A DNA stretch of 64,000 nt, taken from NCBI GenBank assembly GCA_021399435.1, contig JAJTUP010000001.1, positions 4,030,001 to 4,094,000 on the forward strand. Reading direction: 5' to 3'. The position numbers and the translations under genes are program-made. This DNA comes from Diaporthe sp. PMI_573. Its lineage: Eukaryota; Ascomycota; Sordariomycetes; Diaporthales; Diaporthaceae. Positions 1-10,087 of this stretch are shown here, one piece after another; position 1 is the first letter of the stretch; every line of letters starts with the position of its first letter. The notes under the pieces were generated by a model. The model did no database searches and was not told the DNA's origin. It saw nothing but the letters and a program-made list of their open reading frames with translations.

Positions 1-1044
1 TCCTGCCCCGCCACATCTTTGGTTCCCGCATCGCTTGCTGTGGTCGAACCTCCGTGGTCTGCGCGGCGGAGGAGCTGGAGGTGATGTGAGTCCGCTGGAA
101 TGGAAGACGCGCGGATCTTGAGAGAAGAATGATGGGACGTTGTCCTGGACGCGTTGAAGACGGACCTAAGTCAGCCCCTCATAATGCAGAGAGTGGGGCA
201 AATTTTTTGTGCCTGATGAAGCACTTGGGAAGAGGGTTTCGAGATGTGGCCGACCATCTACTACAAATGTAGTAGATGGAAGAGGCCCATTGGCTATGTC
301 CTTGGAAACTGTGTGGAGGGTCCCTTGTTGGAGTGCCTGGACCTTTTCGTGGTGCAAGGGATGAGATGCACCATTTTGATTGAGTGTATCGACGAACACA
401 GGCAGTCAGGCAGTTGAATGTTCACACAGTCGAATACATGTTCGTTATCTACTTGGGTGCTTTGAGCTGTCTTGTTGAAACGGAGTCCACATGTGAAACT
501 GCAGGCCGCCAATGCTCATGTCTGGCTTGGAGGACCCAATTTGTCACGCAATGGTCGCCCAAAAACATGCAGATATCCTGTGATCTGCATCAAAGACACT
601 CCCCCTTCTTCCCAGCACCACAGGAGCAGGTGAAGTCCAAAGGGGGTCTCTCCTTGCATCGAAACTGCCGTCATGCCAACACAGCAGCTGGAATCATGGC
701 CTAGGCAGGGTCCTAGGTTGACACAGAGATTTTCGAGTAATGTACGAGGCACCCGTCAGTCATGTTGGCCTGAATCGGTCAAGACACACACAGTCGTCGA
801 TCCCGGTAGCAGGTTACACTCACAGGGTTAGGGGTGCTGTCGCTTGAAGCTACCTACACAGTAACACGCTCGACAGCCGCTTTCTGGCCCGTGCACGACA
901 GGGATTCGGGGCCCCATCTGCCAGGGGCACCCATGCTCAGGCGGCCCGGCCCACTCCAACACAAAATTTTCATCATGTGGATATCGCATATAACCTCAAT
1001 TTCCACACCGGGATTCCAACAAGACACACGGCGTCTTTCGAGAC
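1..1044. other. no recognisable gene
   Basis: Only short open frames on both strands, none with recognisable family signatures or a convincing exon structure. No repeat or RNA gene seen before the tRNA that follows. Confidence 0.5.
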
Positions 1045-1170
1045 GCCCGGCTAGCTCAATCGGTAGAGCGTGAGACTCTTACTAAGATCATCATGAGGAT
1101 CATCATGAGACCCTCACGATTGTGAAAAGAACCGATCTCAAGGTTGTGGGTTCGACCCCCACGTCGGGCT
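1045..1170 (+). tRNA. tRNA-Lys(CUU) with a 53-nt intron
   Basis: The acceptor arm GCCCGGC (1045-1051) pairs with GTCGGGC (1163-1169) with one G-U pair. The D arm, the anticodon stem TGAGA/TCTCA and a T arm with loop TTCGACC are all visible. The anticodon CTT is at 1078-1080. An intron of about 53 nt (1082-1134) sits right after position 37, the canonical nuclear tRNA intron site, leaving a 73-nt mature tRNA. T runs from 1197 on could end Pol III transcription. The intron contains a perfect tandem duplication of a 12-mer (1086-1097 and 1098-1109). Confidence 0.93.
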
Positions 1171-1560
1171 CAATTCCCGGCGATAATCGCCTCATCTTTT
1201 GCTCTTTTGCTCTTTTGCCTGTTGTGTCGCCTGAGGGCATCGTGGGGTGGCGCGGTGCTTGCATTGGAGACCATGTAGCAGGCCTGCTAGGTGGCTATAA
1301 CTATTGTGATGTGTACTCAACCTGCGTTGACCATGATGTGGGGGTGTGAACAGTTGGTATTGCGTGTGATGATGTAGGATGGGCACACAAGTGCCTGCGC
1401 AGAGATGTCAAAGCCCGGCAAGAGAAGACTGTATATTAGTACCTGATGCCTCTGTGCATGTGTCTGGCTGCGAGAATTAGATGACCCGTGGAATATCCTC
1501 GACTGCAGCTGTCCGCTTCCTTCTACACTGCCTGACTTCTTAACGGGGTGGAACTGCTAG
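1171..1560. other. no recognisable gene
   Basis: Spacer between the tRNA and a decayed JmjC gene. Besides Pol III terminator-like T runs (1197-1217) nothing was recognised. Confidence 0.5.
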
Positions 1561-2106
1561 CTCCTGGCTCGGATACGCGACAAGGTGCTAAACGGAGATA
1601 GCGCCGAGAGGGCTTTGGCAAGTAGAGAAGATTGGGCTGACTGGAGAGATATTGAACACTAGGTGCTTCTATCGGAAGGAGGACATTGTACAGCGGCCCA
1701 CACGGACAGCCACGGCCTCGCGACATGGATAACTATCCAGGAAGGTTTATTCGGCTTCGCGTGGATGTCTCATCCAACTAAAGAACAGCGCGAAGAGTGG
1801 ATCGGGAAGATCGAGCACCACGATGACACGAAACAATGGCGTTACTGGATCCTTAAGCCCGGACAGGCCATTTTATTCCCCTCTGGTACGATTCACAGTG
1901 TCTTCCGGATTCGAAAAGGACAGACACTTGGTCTGGGGGGGCATATCCTTCAATGGTCTGGCATTGACCAGTGGATAGATGTGCTCAACGAGCAGGTTCA
2001 AGCTCCGGATAGCACCAACGAAGATATGGAAGACGCTTGGAAGTGGGTTCCGGTGGTCGAAGACCTTATTCAAAAACGTCTGGAACGTATTGGTGCTGTG
2101 GAGTGA
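1561..2106 (+). pseudogene. JmjC-domain protein remnant
   Basis: The frame encodes the C-terminal half of a JmjC (cupin-fold, Fe(II)/2-oxoglutarate) domain. It shows an HTDSHG motif carrying the HxD iron ligands, a WRYWILKPGQ strand and a PSGTIHSVFR segment with the second His ligand. The same frame is open upstream to 1561 but is cut by TAG at 1660-1662, where a Trp (TGG) is plausible, and by another TAG at 1558. No in-frame ATG or N-terminal part is seen. JmjC proteins are usually histone or protein hydroxylases/demethylases. This copy lacks a usable 5' end and is probably dead, unless an unseen intron removes the stop. Confidence 0.6.
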
Positions 2107-2630
2107 GTTCCAGCGTATGGAATAGCCAGCCCGCCCGGCAGCGAGGACGACTGCTCTCGCGCTGCGACAACTCAAGCGATTTATTTCACAAGCCAAACCA
2201 CACAAGAACAGGAGGCTATTACTCCTAATGATCGGGCAAAATCAGCAGGACCGAGGACTACTATATTGAAAGTCTAGTGGTTTGTAGGGGCTTAAAGTAA
2301 GAGTTGTATAATAGCAACCAGACAACGATAGAGGTTGAAAATGCCATTGAAGCTGTGTTTCGACGTTATCATGGGAAGCTTCGAGACGTACGAGAGATGT
2401 GCGCAGTTATAGAACCCATATCCAAATGGTGGCGGCTCCAGGAGATTCAGAGATGAGCTTCTGGAGCAGTCGGACATTATGGCTTCCGAAAGGCAGCAAC
2501 ATGGACTGCAGTTCGAGATGTCACAGTGAGGCGACATCTATTACAACTACACGAAAAGGTCTATGACAGTTTTTCCCATGTATCCAGGCCCTGCTAATTC
2601 AAAAGGTATGTAATATCACACCAATATTGA
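2107..2630. other. decayed or untranslated stretch
   Basis: A plus-strand frame between about 2331 and 2590 looks weakly coding but has an in-frame TGA near 2454. It could be a 5' exon or a decayed part of the gene that follows. A strong GTATGT donor lies at 2606 and an AG at 2642-2643, but the implied 38-nt intron is shorter than usual. Confidence 0.35.
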
Positions 2631-3452
2631 GAAACCTGGATAGGCCTTGTTGAAGTCATCATATCAAGACCTTTTCAAAACGATGGCGATGACATCAACA
2701 ACTCTGCGGCGTCCAGCTCCAAGAGTGCCCGAAATTCTACGATTCAACCCCGAGAAAACAAGACACTTAACACAGTCAAGGGAAAGCAGAAAGGCAAAAC
2801 GCTGTACAAAAATATCTCCGAAGACTCTTTGCGGTATGAAACAATCTCTCAAGCTCAAAGAAGGAAGCGAAGTCTCGTGGACAGCTATACAAGCAAACTC
2901 AAGAAATACCAAGATAACTGCGCAGGCGAGATTGCGGAGATCCAACATCGATATGTTCGGAAGATCGACGAATTGCACAAGTCTTTCGAGGGCCATGACA
3001 ACAGTCTGCAAGATGAACTAGATGCAGCTTTGGGAGCAGAAGCCTCTGTAGACCTTCGCGAAATTTGCCCAGATTGGGCCAACTTGAAGCATCGACCTTT
3101 AATGTGGTCTTATCATCCATCTTTGAGAGGCATCATGGTCATTTGGGAAAACAGGCTCAAAACCCGACAGCTTAGGTCCGCTGACCAAGCCTTGGCCAGA
3201 GCAGAGGAGGAATTGCGAACCATTGCTTTGAGTCTAGGGAGGCCATACTCTAAGGAGCTTATCACGGCTGTTATGTCGATGCATGATGCATTCCTACCGG
3301 AACACCGAAGAGTCTGGCGTGGCTTCATGAGTACTCTTATACAAGCTGGATGCACTCGGGACTTGCGCAACGAATACGAGGGGCGGCTAGAGTTTGACTT
3401 GTTTGGGTTCTTGCCACAGAAGATTCAGTTTGAAGATCCATGTATTAATTAA
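2631..3452 (+). CDS. hypothetical charged/coiled-coil protein, 5' end unresolved
   Basis: The reading frame is open from 2631 to the stop at 3450-3452, about 273 codons. There is no in-frame ATG near its 5' end, so an upstream exon is needed (ATG candidates at 2563 or 2578 joined by an unusually short 2606-2643 intron) or the gene is truncated. The middle, from about residue 60, is rich in Lys, Glu and Arg and likely helical or coiled coil (SLVDSYTSKLKKYQDN, EIQHRYVRKIDELHKSFEGH). The C-terminal part has regular Leu/Ile spacing without membrane segments. I do not recognise the family. Confidence 0.45.
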   Translation, partial: ETWIGLVEVIISRPFQNDGDDINNSAASSSKSARNSTIQPRENKTLNTVKGKQKGKTLYKNISEDSLRYETISQAQRRKRSLVDSYTSKLKKYQDNCAGEIAEIQHRYVRKIDELHKSFEGHDNSLQDELDAALGAEASVDLREICPDWANLKHRPLMWSYHPSLRGIMVIWENRLKTRQLRSADQALARAEEELRTIALSLGRPYSKELITAVMSMHDAFLPEHRRVWRGFMSTLIQAGCTRDLRNEYEGRLEFDLFGFLPQKIQFEDPCIN

Positions 3453-3695
3453 TTTCCCTCCGCTGTGCTGGTATCTCCTCCGAGAACCCTATCCTCCATC
3501 TTCCTGATAGGAGAGAAGCCCCAAGACAGCTAAGAGAATATCAACAAGAACCAACTCATGAACTATGCGTGGTTCGTCGAGAGGAAGCTCAACTAATTTG
3601 GTCTATGGTTATTCACATTATTAAAAAGAAGACAGATTCAATGTTAACTCCCGCTCCCATATGAATATATATATCGCATTGATAATGCAATCTTT

Positions 3696-4786
3696 TTAAT
3701 TAGAGGATATTTGCCCGATGAAGTGATCTGTGATAAAGGCTGGCCCGTATCGCCTCGGAAATCTCTCGGCCATGAAGTCATTGAACTTCAAACTCCATCG
3801 GGACTGGCGACAGAAGGTTACAAACTCCCAGCACTCCGGATACCACCCAGCTTTTTCCCAGTCAAGTATGCCTACAATCCGACCATCTCTCACAATCATG
3901 TTGTGCGCACCAAGGTCGCAATGTGTGAGAACAACTTTGTGATGAGACTATCCAGTCTCGCCGTGTGACTGCTTCGCCGTCTCGCCGTGGCAGATTAGCC
4001 CGTGGGCTACTTGTGTCGACGATTCTAGTCAACGGCGCCGTCGGGAGCGATGCTTCCAAGGTTCCTAGCCTCGACTGTGCGGCACAAGGCTGGGGCCACA
4101 TGCCCAGTCTTCTGACACTGTTATTGGCATTGTGTTTTTTTTTTTTTAAATGCTGGGTCTTTGAGCGTTTACTACTGTATGAAGGGACCGTACGCCTTCG
4201 GGATGTATACGGATTAAGAACGAAACCAGCAACTTTGTGATTCTCCTGGAGCGAGTCTTCCAACATCGCTCGATACGCGGTCGAGCATATTGGACGGAGC
4301 CTGGATAGCAGAATGGCATTGAAGTCCTTTTCCGTCTCAAACGGCCCTCCCGTGACAACCGTGATTCCGATGTTCTTCGCAGGTCCCCCGTCAAAAACTA
4401 CCGATGAAAGAGCATTTCAACCGTCGAAGCTGGGAGAGGAAATCGCAAAGTTGCGCGCCGATCGTCTCCTTGTCGTTGTCCGCAAGGTTGGTCCACACGG
4501 CATGCAGCGGTTGGCCGTCCACATGGTCCATTTCGATCGAGGTTTCAGTCGCGCGGGGAACAGGGATCGTAGTTTTCTCCCAAACGAAACGCATTACCTT
4601 TGCCTCAGAACGCGCCAATGCTGGATTGATCTTGGTAACCCTATCACCACGGCAGATAATTATCTTGTTCCCATGGCGATAGAGGATGTCGCCTGTCCCA
4701 TTAGTGCCGTTGTTAATTCGTTCGTGTAGTAGAACGACTTGCCTGCAGGTATATCTTGGGACATTATTCGATATGGTTGTATTCAT
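3696..4786 (-). pseudogene. APH-type (aminoglycoside phosphotransferase-like) kinase, disrupted
   Basis: The minus strand from ATG 4786 encodes the N lobe of a fungal APH-family kinase, with an IPVPRATE hinge and a DHVDGQPLHAVW region. A single extra T in a T run at about 4393-4397 shifts the frame. The next frame continues the domain to an NHKV segment at about 4235. A 286-bp insertion (3944-4229) follows. The gene then resumes with the catalytic loop HCDLGAHN (3900-3923) and the metal-binding ILDWE segment with GWYPE, ending at 3696. The 12 bp on either side of the insertion are identical, so the insertion postdates the gene. With a frameshift and an insertion just before the catalytic loop it cannot make an active kinase. 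Confidence 0.85.
3944..4229. mobile_element. 286-bp non-autonomous element (retroposon-like), copy 1
   Basis: The element lies between two perfect copies of CAACTTTGTGAT (3932-3943 and 4230-4241), a 12-bp target-site duplication inside the APH gene. It has a T-rich tract (about 4136-4147), no coding capacity and no terminal inverted repeats that I can see. A related inverted copy lies at about 44038-44190. A duplication of this length points to target-primed insertion (SINE/LINE type) rather than a TA-targeting DNA element, but the homopolymer is internal, which is unusual for a SINE. Confidence 0.75.
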
Positions 4787-5632
4787 CTATCAATGGTGAC
4801 ATTACCAGGCCGGGGACTGTGGGGTAGGAATGCTTGGAAAGGAAGGAATCAAGATGAGGCTGTAATGTGGAGCTCGGGCCACTGGCGCTTAGTGCCTTTG
4901 ACGACCGCGTCTACAATCTTGCAATCAAACTGCTCCATACTGAAAGCCCTTATAGTACTATCCAACCTCTTCTGATATCTCACCCACTTCGTCTGAAACG
5001 CAAAGCGTCCCCGTCGATATACAGACATGCCCAATCGTTGGCTCCTGTGGAATGTTACATGCGAGTAGGGTCGATGACGGAGGCCTTCATCCTTGCTTCA
5101 CTTACGGAAACCATTTGAATCTATCCCCTTCTCCTTGACATCTTCCTCGTCGCCATGGCCCGGACTCTTCGCTATTGTAAAAAACCTCGCTTTGAACGAA
5201 GAGAAGGTGTGAAGGTTGGCTTAGACCTACCCCTGAGAGAAGTTCTGCGTTCGCTAACAAATTTGGTGCAGATCGGGACTTCGGGCTTTGCCTGCACTCG
5301 CTTAATTAAAACTTTTGGCATGAGCCTCCGTACACAATCGGCACGGCAGCGGGTTCGAAGGCTTTGAGAATAGGACGACCTCGAGAATAGGACGATTCTG
5401 ACGCGACGGGCTGCTGAGGAGCCCCTTTGGCGCAGGTCCGGGAATTGCTGTAGCCGGCACGCAAAAAATCTCCCCACACAGGCGGTAAGGCGACCGCCCA
5501 GTACAGAGCGGGCGGTGATTGGGCGGTCCATGGATGATCGATGCTAGTGGGCCTGCCTGCACGCCAAGCATCCGGCAACGAAATACCCGCCAGGCGAAAG
5601 TGGCACCATCGCCCATCAACATCTTTAAACTA
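4787..5632. other. left flank of the transposon nest
   Basis: No gene recognised. A GC-rich inverted repeat (ACCGCCC...GGGCGGT, about 5494-5514) lies just before the transposon. Before the transposon arrived this stretch was directly upstream of ERG25, so part of it may be displaced ERG25 promoter. Confidence 0.4.
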
Positions 5633-5659
5633 CAGTGGGCCCGAAAAAGTCTCGGCCCC
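5633..5659 (+). repeat. left terminal inverted repeat of the pogo-like element
   Basis: Matches the reverse complement of 21384-21410 over about 27 bp with about two mismatches. The flanking TA is the target-site duplication. Confidence 0.85.
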
Positions 5660-5953
5660 CTCTTAAGAATACCCATACAAACTCACCCACTTTAAGGAAA
5701 GTTTTTTATATCATCAAAATTTATCCCTAACTCAAACGTTTTATTTTAATATAATTTAAGTAATAAAATATAGAATTCTTAAAAGTATAGCTTTATAAAT
5801 ATTTTTGTTTTAGTTTTACACTGCTTTAAATCTAAAGATATCTTAAATTTTGAAAATTGTTAAGGAAAATGGCCACTAAGATCCCCTATAAGTCTACTAA
5901 CAAGTCATGCTTTCTTTTTTTAAAACTAAAGAAATTAATTCTTTTATCTTTAA

Positions 5954-6170
5954 CGTGGTTTACTAGTCAGTGGGTCATACTAGTCAGTGGGATACTTTTG
6001 CTAACTTAACCAACTTTTGCCAACCCTAGCACCCACCAGGTGCCAAAGGGTTAGTTAAAATTGGCACCAATTGGTGCCAACTGCTTTAAATTCTTTATTT
6101 TTAATTGATTCAGTCAATTTGGAGAGGTTAGTGTTGCTGCAGTGCTAGTCTAAAGTGGACGACTTTTGGT
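5954..6170 (+). repeat. left long subterminal inverted repeat
   Basis: Clear homology to the reverse complement of about 20830-21056; the differences are mostly C/T or G/A transitions. It contains a direct pair of AGTCAGTGGG motifs and the 20-bp perfect palindrome TTGGCACCAATTGGTGCCAA at 6061-6080. Confidence 0.8.
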
Positions 6171-6299
6171 GGGAAAATCGGCTTTCCCACTAAAATGAAG
6201 CATTTTAGCCATGCAGGATTAACCTTAATCTACACTAGCCAGACCAACTATTTGGGCGGTCCGCCGCGGACTGCTTGAAAATGTGCTATTATTTACTCG

Positions 6300-6782
6300 T
6301 GTTATAAACAGCCTCCTTCAGACCCCCAGACCCCTTCAGCCTCCTTCAGCCCCTTCAAAGCCCTTCCAGCCTCCCTCAGCCCCTATCCGCCTCCTTCAGA
6401 AAGAATAGGCTATCTATGCAAGCCTCTAGATATAAGTGGAGAAACCAGCTAGCCTAGCTTGGTAGAATCTTCTTATCGGAGTTATTCCTTCCACCCTTTC
6501 CCATTTCCCTTTCTAGCCCCTATTTTTCTCGAGTCATTATTCTCTCCATCGGAGGAATATACCTCTCCGAAGGTCCGAACCTTCTATATATATATACCTA
6601 GCCTTTTCCTCTCAGATAGATAGTTAGTTCTTTAGTCAGATTAACTTTTTCCCTCCTACACCTAGCTTACCTCCTCCTTCCTTGAATCTGTTCTTTGTAA
6701 GGTGTTGAAGAATATCTTGACTATAGCCTTACTATGTCCCTCTACCCTTAGCCCTCTGCCCTTAATTTAGGTGTTTTTAACA
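6300..6782 (+). repeat. 5' LTR of gypsy copy A
   Basis: A 483-bp repeat beginning TGTTATAAACAG and ending TTTTTAACA, that is the TG..CA ends of an LTR. It is near-identical to three other copies in the window. Confidence 0.92.
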
Positions 6783-9605
6783 GCTTGATCTAACTCCCCT
6801 ATCTTCCCACCTCTTTTCGTCTCCTCTTAGTTTCTATGATGACTTTAGACAGGTAGACCCTTTTTGATTTCCTCCCCTCTATCCCTAGGGATTTTATAGG
6901 AATTAATCTACCACTACCTTCTAGAATCTCTAGCCCTTAGATTACCCTCGTCCTCTCTACCTTCTCTCGAGGAGGCTAGTCTACCTCCTAGACCTCTATT
7001 CAGGGCCCTATCTTTCCTAAAGATATAGATGGTCTAAGTAGGGTAGTTCTCTTCACATTCTATACTCTAGGATAAAGAATTACCTAGAAGGAAATCTTTC
7101 CTTTAGCTTCCACCTCCTTCTCGTCCCAGCCACCCTCTTAGCCCTCAGTTCCTCGCCTCTCGCCTCCTAACCCCTATTCAGGGGGTAAGGAAAAATTTAG
7201 ATTTTTTACTACCTAACTATAACTAGTCTTTTCTTCAGACCTATTTCGCTTCTCGGTAGATTTGGCTAAAATAGCCTATTTAGCCTCCTTCCTCCGAGAT
7301 TTAGCCCTTTCTTAGTTCTCCCCCTACCTTGACCTTTCTACTAGCCTCTCTAACTTTATTACCTATTTAGAATTCTTCTCAGCCCTTCAAGCTACCTTTA
7401 ACAACCTAGATACCCTCGGTACTACTAAAAGAGACCTATAGGCTCTAAAACAGGAAACCTCCTACTCAGCCTATTATTTAAAATTTATCCCCCTCGTCTC
7501 TATTCTTAGCTAGACCTCTAATATAGTAAAAATCACTCACTTCCGTAGAGGTCTAAAAGAGAACCTTAAGGACCTCCTAGTTAGCCGAGACATATCTCTG
7601 GATTTTTCTTCTTATGTAAATAAATATATTTCTCTGGATAACGACCTCTTTACCTGCTAGAAGGAAAAAAAAAGAATTCAGCCCCTGGTTTTAGCTCCCA
7701 ACCCACCTACTATTTACCCTACTACCCCTATCTTACCCCCTAGCCCTATGGAACTCGACTCTACCTAGAGGAAGACCTACTATAGGGCTAATAATCTCTG
7801 TACCTACTGTGGCTAGCCTGGCTACTTTGTTCAGGACTGCCCTTACCCTGGGAGAAAGAAATTCTTAAATATTTCTTATACTTCTACCTTGGCCCTCCTA
7901 GCTTCTCTACCTCTAAATTCAACCCCTACTACTACCCCTACTTCTTTAACAGCTCTTATTCCCTATAATATGGGAAAAGAGAGCAGGTAGATAGCCTACA
8001 GCCTATTTTACCCGCTCCTATTAGTTGTTGGAATTATTTTTCAGCCCTTGAATTAGATCCAACCTAGCCATAGCCCATTCTACAGCCTGATTTATACCCA
8101 ACCTTCTTAACCTCCTATGGGCTACCATTAGTAGAGGATTTAATCAATAGCGATACTAAAAAATCCTCTAAAAATTCCTCTATATATAACCTAGAGGACG
8201 ACCTTAACCCTAATAAATTAATAGAGGAACTAGAAGGACCGTTTCCCAACCCCCTGGGGGCCTAGACGCCTCCTATAAGGCCCCTGAAGCCTGAGCCCTA
8301 TAGGCCTACACAGGCTATTTTTAACCCCCTGTTCCCCAAACCCCCCCCTAGGCCTAAAGCCCCTGTAACTTCAGCCATTACAGGGGGCCCCAGCAGCTCT
8401 AGCAACCCCGTAGGGGCCCCCTCTCCGAATTCAACCCACAGCACGCCTGTTTTTTAGCCATTTTCAACCCCGTTTTCTACACCCAGTATACCTGGTTTTC
8501 AGCCTATTTCAGCCCCTACCTCAACCCAATTTATTCACTCTTTAAACCTTGGAAATAAGGCCCCCCTTGTCCTTCCTACTACCTTTTCTAGAACTTCTGG
8601 ATCTATTATAGTTAATTCAGGAGCTACCTCTTATTTTATTAACTTTAACTTTACCCTTTTTTAGAAATTCCCCCTTTAGAAGAAAACTTACCCTAAAGCC
8701 CTCTTAGTAGTAGATAGAAGGAAGTCTTCTACTAGAGATATTCTTTATAAAGTCAATATTCATCTCTAGATCAACCAGCACCTCGAAACTTTAATTTTTC
8801 AAGTTATAAAGATCTTAGGCTATTTAGCTATTTTAGGGCATTTGTAGCTCTCTCACCATAACCCTACTATAGACTAGAAAAATAGCTCTATTTCTTTTAC
8901 CTTAGACATCTACCAGCTCTCCTATTTACCCTCTTACCCCTTAACTTCACCCTTGGAATCTTTAACTATTATTTCAACCTCAGAACCCCAGACCTCAGCT
9001 TTTTCTTTAAACAACCCTATTATAGCCTAGATTTCCAGTATAGCCCTTTTTCAATTCACTAAAAGAGATAGGTCCTAGATCTATAAAGTATCTATTTAAG
9101 AGATCCAGGACCATCTCTCTTTAAAAGAGAAATCTCCTAAAGAAGAAGAAGAATTCCTTTAATCCATAATACCCTCTCAGTTTCACGACCTCCTACCCCT
9201 ATTTTAAAAAAAAGATACTAAAAGACTCCCTCCTCACCAGGGCCCCCTTAACTACCCTATCAACCTCGAGGAGGGCAAATCAGCTCCCTTTAGCCCTCTT
9301 TACCCTATGTCAGACCTTGAATTACAGGCCCTTCGGGCTTATTTAGATAATAACCTTCGAAAAGGCTATATTAAGCCTTCCTCCTCTTCAGCAGCCTCCC
9401 TAGTCCTATTTATCAGAAAACCAGGAGGAGGCCTTTGATTTTGCGTTGACTATAGGGCCCTAAACACTATTACTAAGCATAATAAAACCCCCCTTCCCCT
9501 TATCAACGATTCCCTTCAACGGCTCTCGAAAGCTAAAATCTTTTCTCAATTAGACCTCTGGTAGGGGTTTAATCAAATTCGAATTCGACAGGGCTACGAG
9601 CCCCT
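6783..9605 (+). pseudogene. gypsy copy A gag and N-terminal pol (RIP-damaged)
   Basis: The gag region holds a zinc knuckle (7799-7840) that keeps its cysteines, but the His is Tyr and there is an in-frame TAG. The protease/RT part follows, with RT segments such as RKPGGGL and [21 protein letters not shown] at about 9410-9500. The frame is broken by TAG, TAA and TGA at former Gln, Trp and Arg codons. It stops at 9605 where copy B is inserted and resumes at 15986. Confidence 0.85.
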
Positions 9606-10087
9606 TGTTATAAACAACCTCCTTCAGACCCCCAGACCCCTTCAGCCTCCTTCAGCCCCTTCAAAGCCTTCCAGCCTCCCTCAGCCCCTATCCACCTCCT
9701 TCAGAAAGAATAGGCTATCTATACAAGCCTCTAGATATAAGTAGAGAAACTAGCTAGCCTAGCTTGGCAGAATCTTCTTATCAGAGTTATTCCTTCCACC
9801 CTTTCCCATTTCTCTTTCTAGCCCCTGTTTTTCTCAAGTCATTATTCTCTCCATCGGAGGAATATACCTCTCCAAAGGTCCGAACCTTCTATATATATAT
9901 ACCTAGCCTTTTCCTCTCAGATAGATAGTTAGTTCTTTAGTCAGATCAACTTTTTCCCTCCTACACCTAGCTTACCTCCTCCTTCCTTGAATCTGTTCTT
10001 TGTAAGGTGTTGAAGAATATCTTGACTATAGCCTTACTATGTCCCTCTACCCTTAGCCCTCTACCCTTAATCTAGGTATTTTTAACA
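9606..10087 (+). repeat. 5' LTR of gypsy copy B
   Basis: A 482-bp copy of the family LTR with TG..CA ends. Confidence 0.92.

Noticed and set aside
5490..5520. GC-rich inverted repeat read as a transcription terminator
   Set aside because: Hairpin terminators of this type are bacterial; here it is only noted as a structure in the flank.
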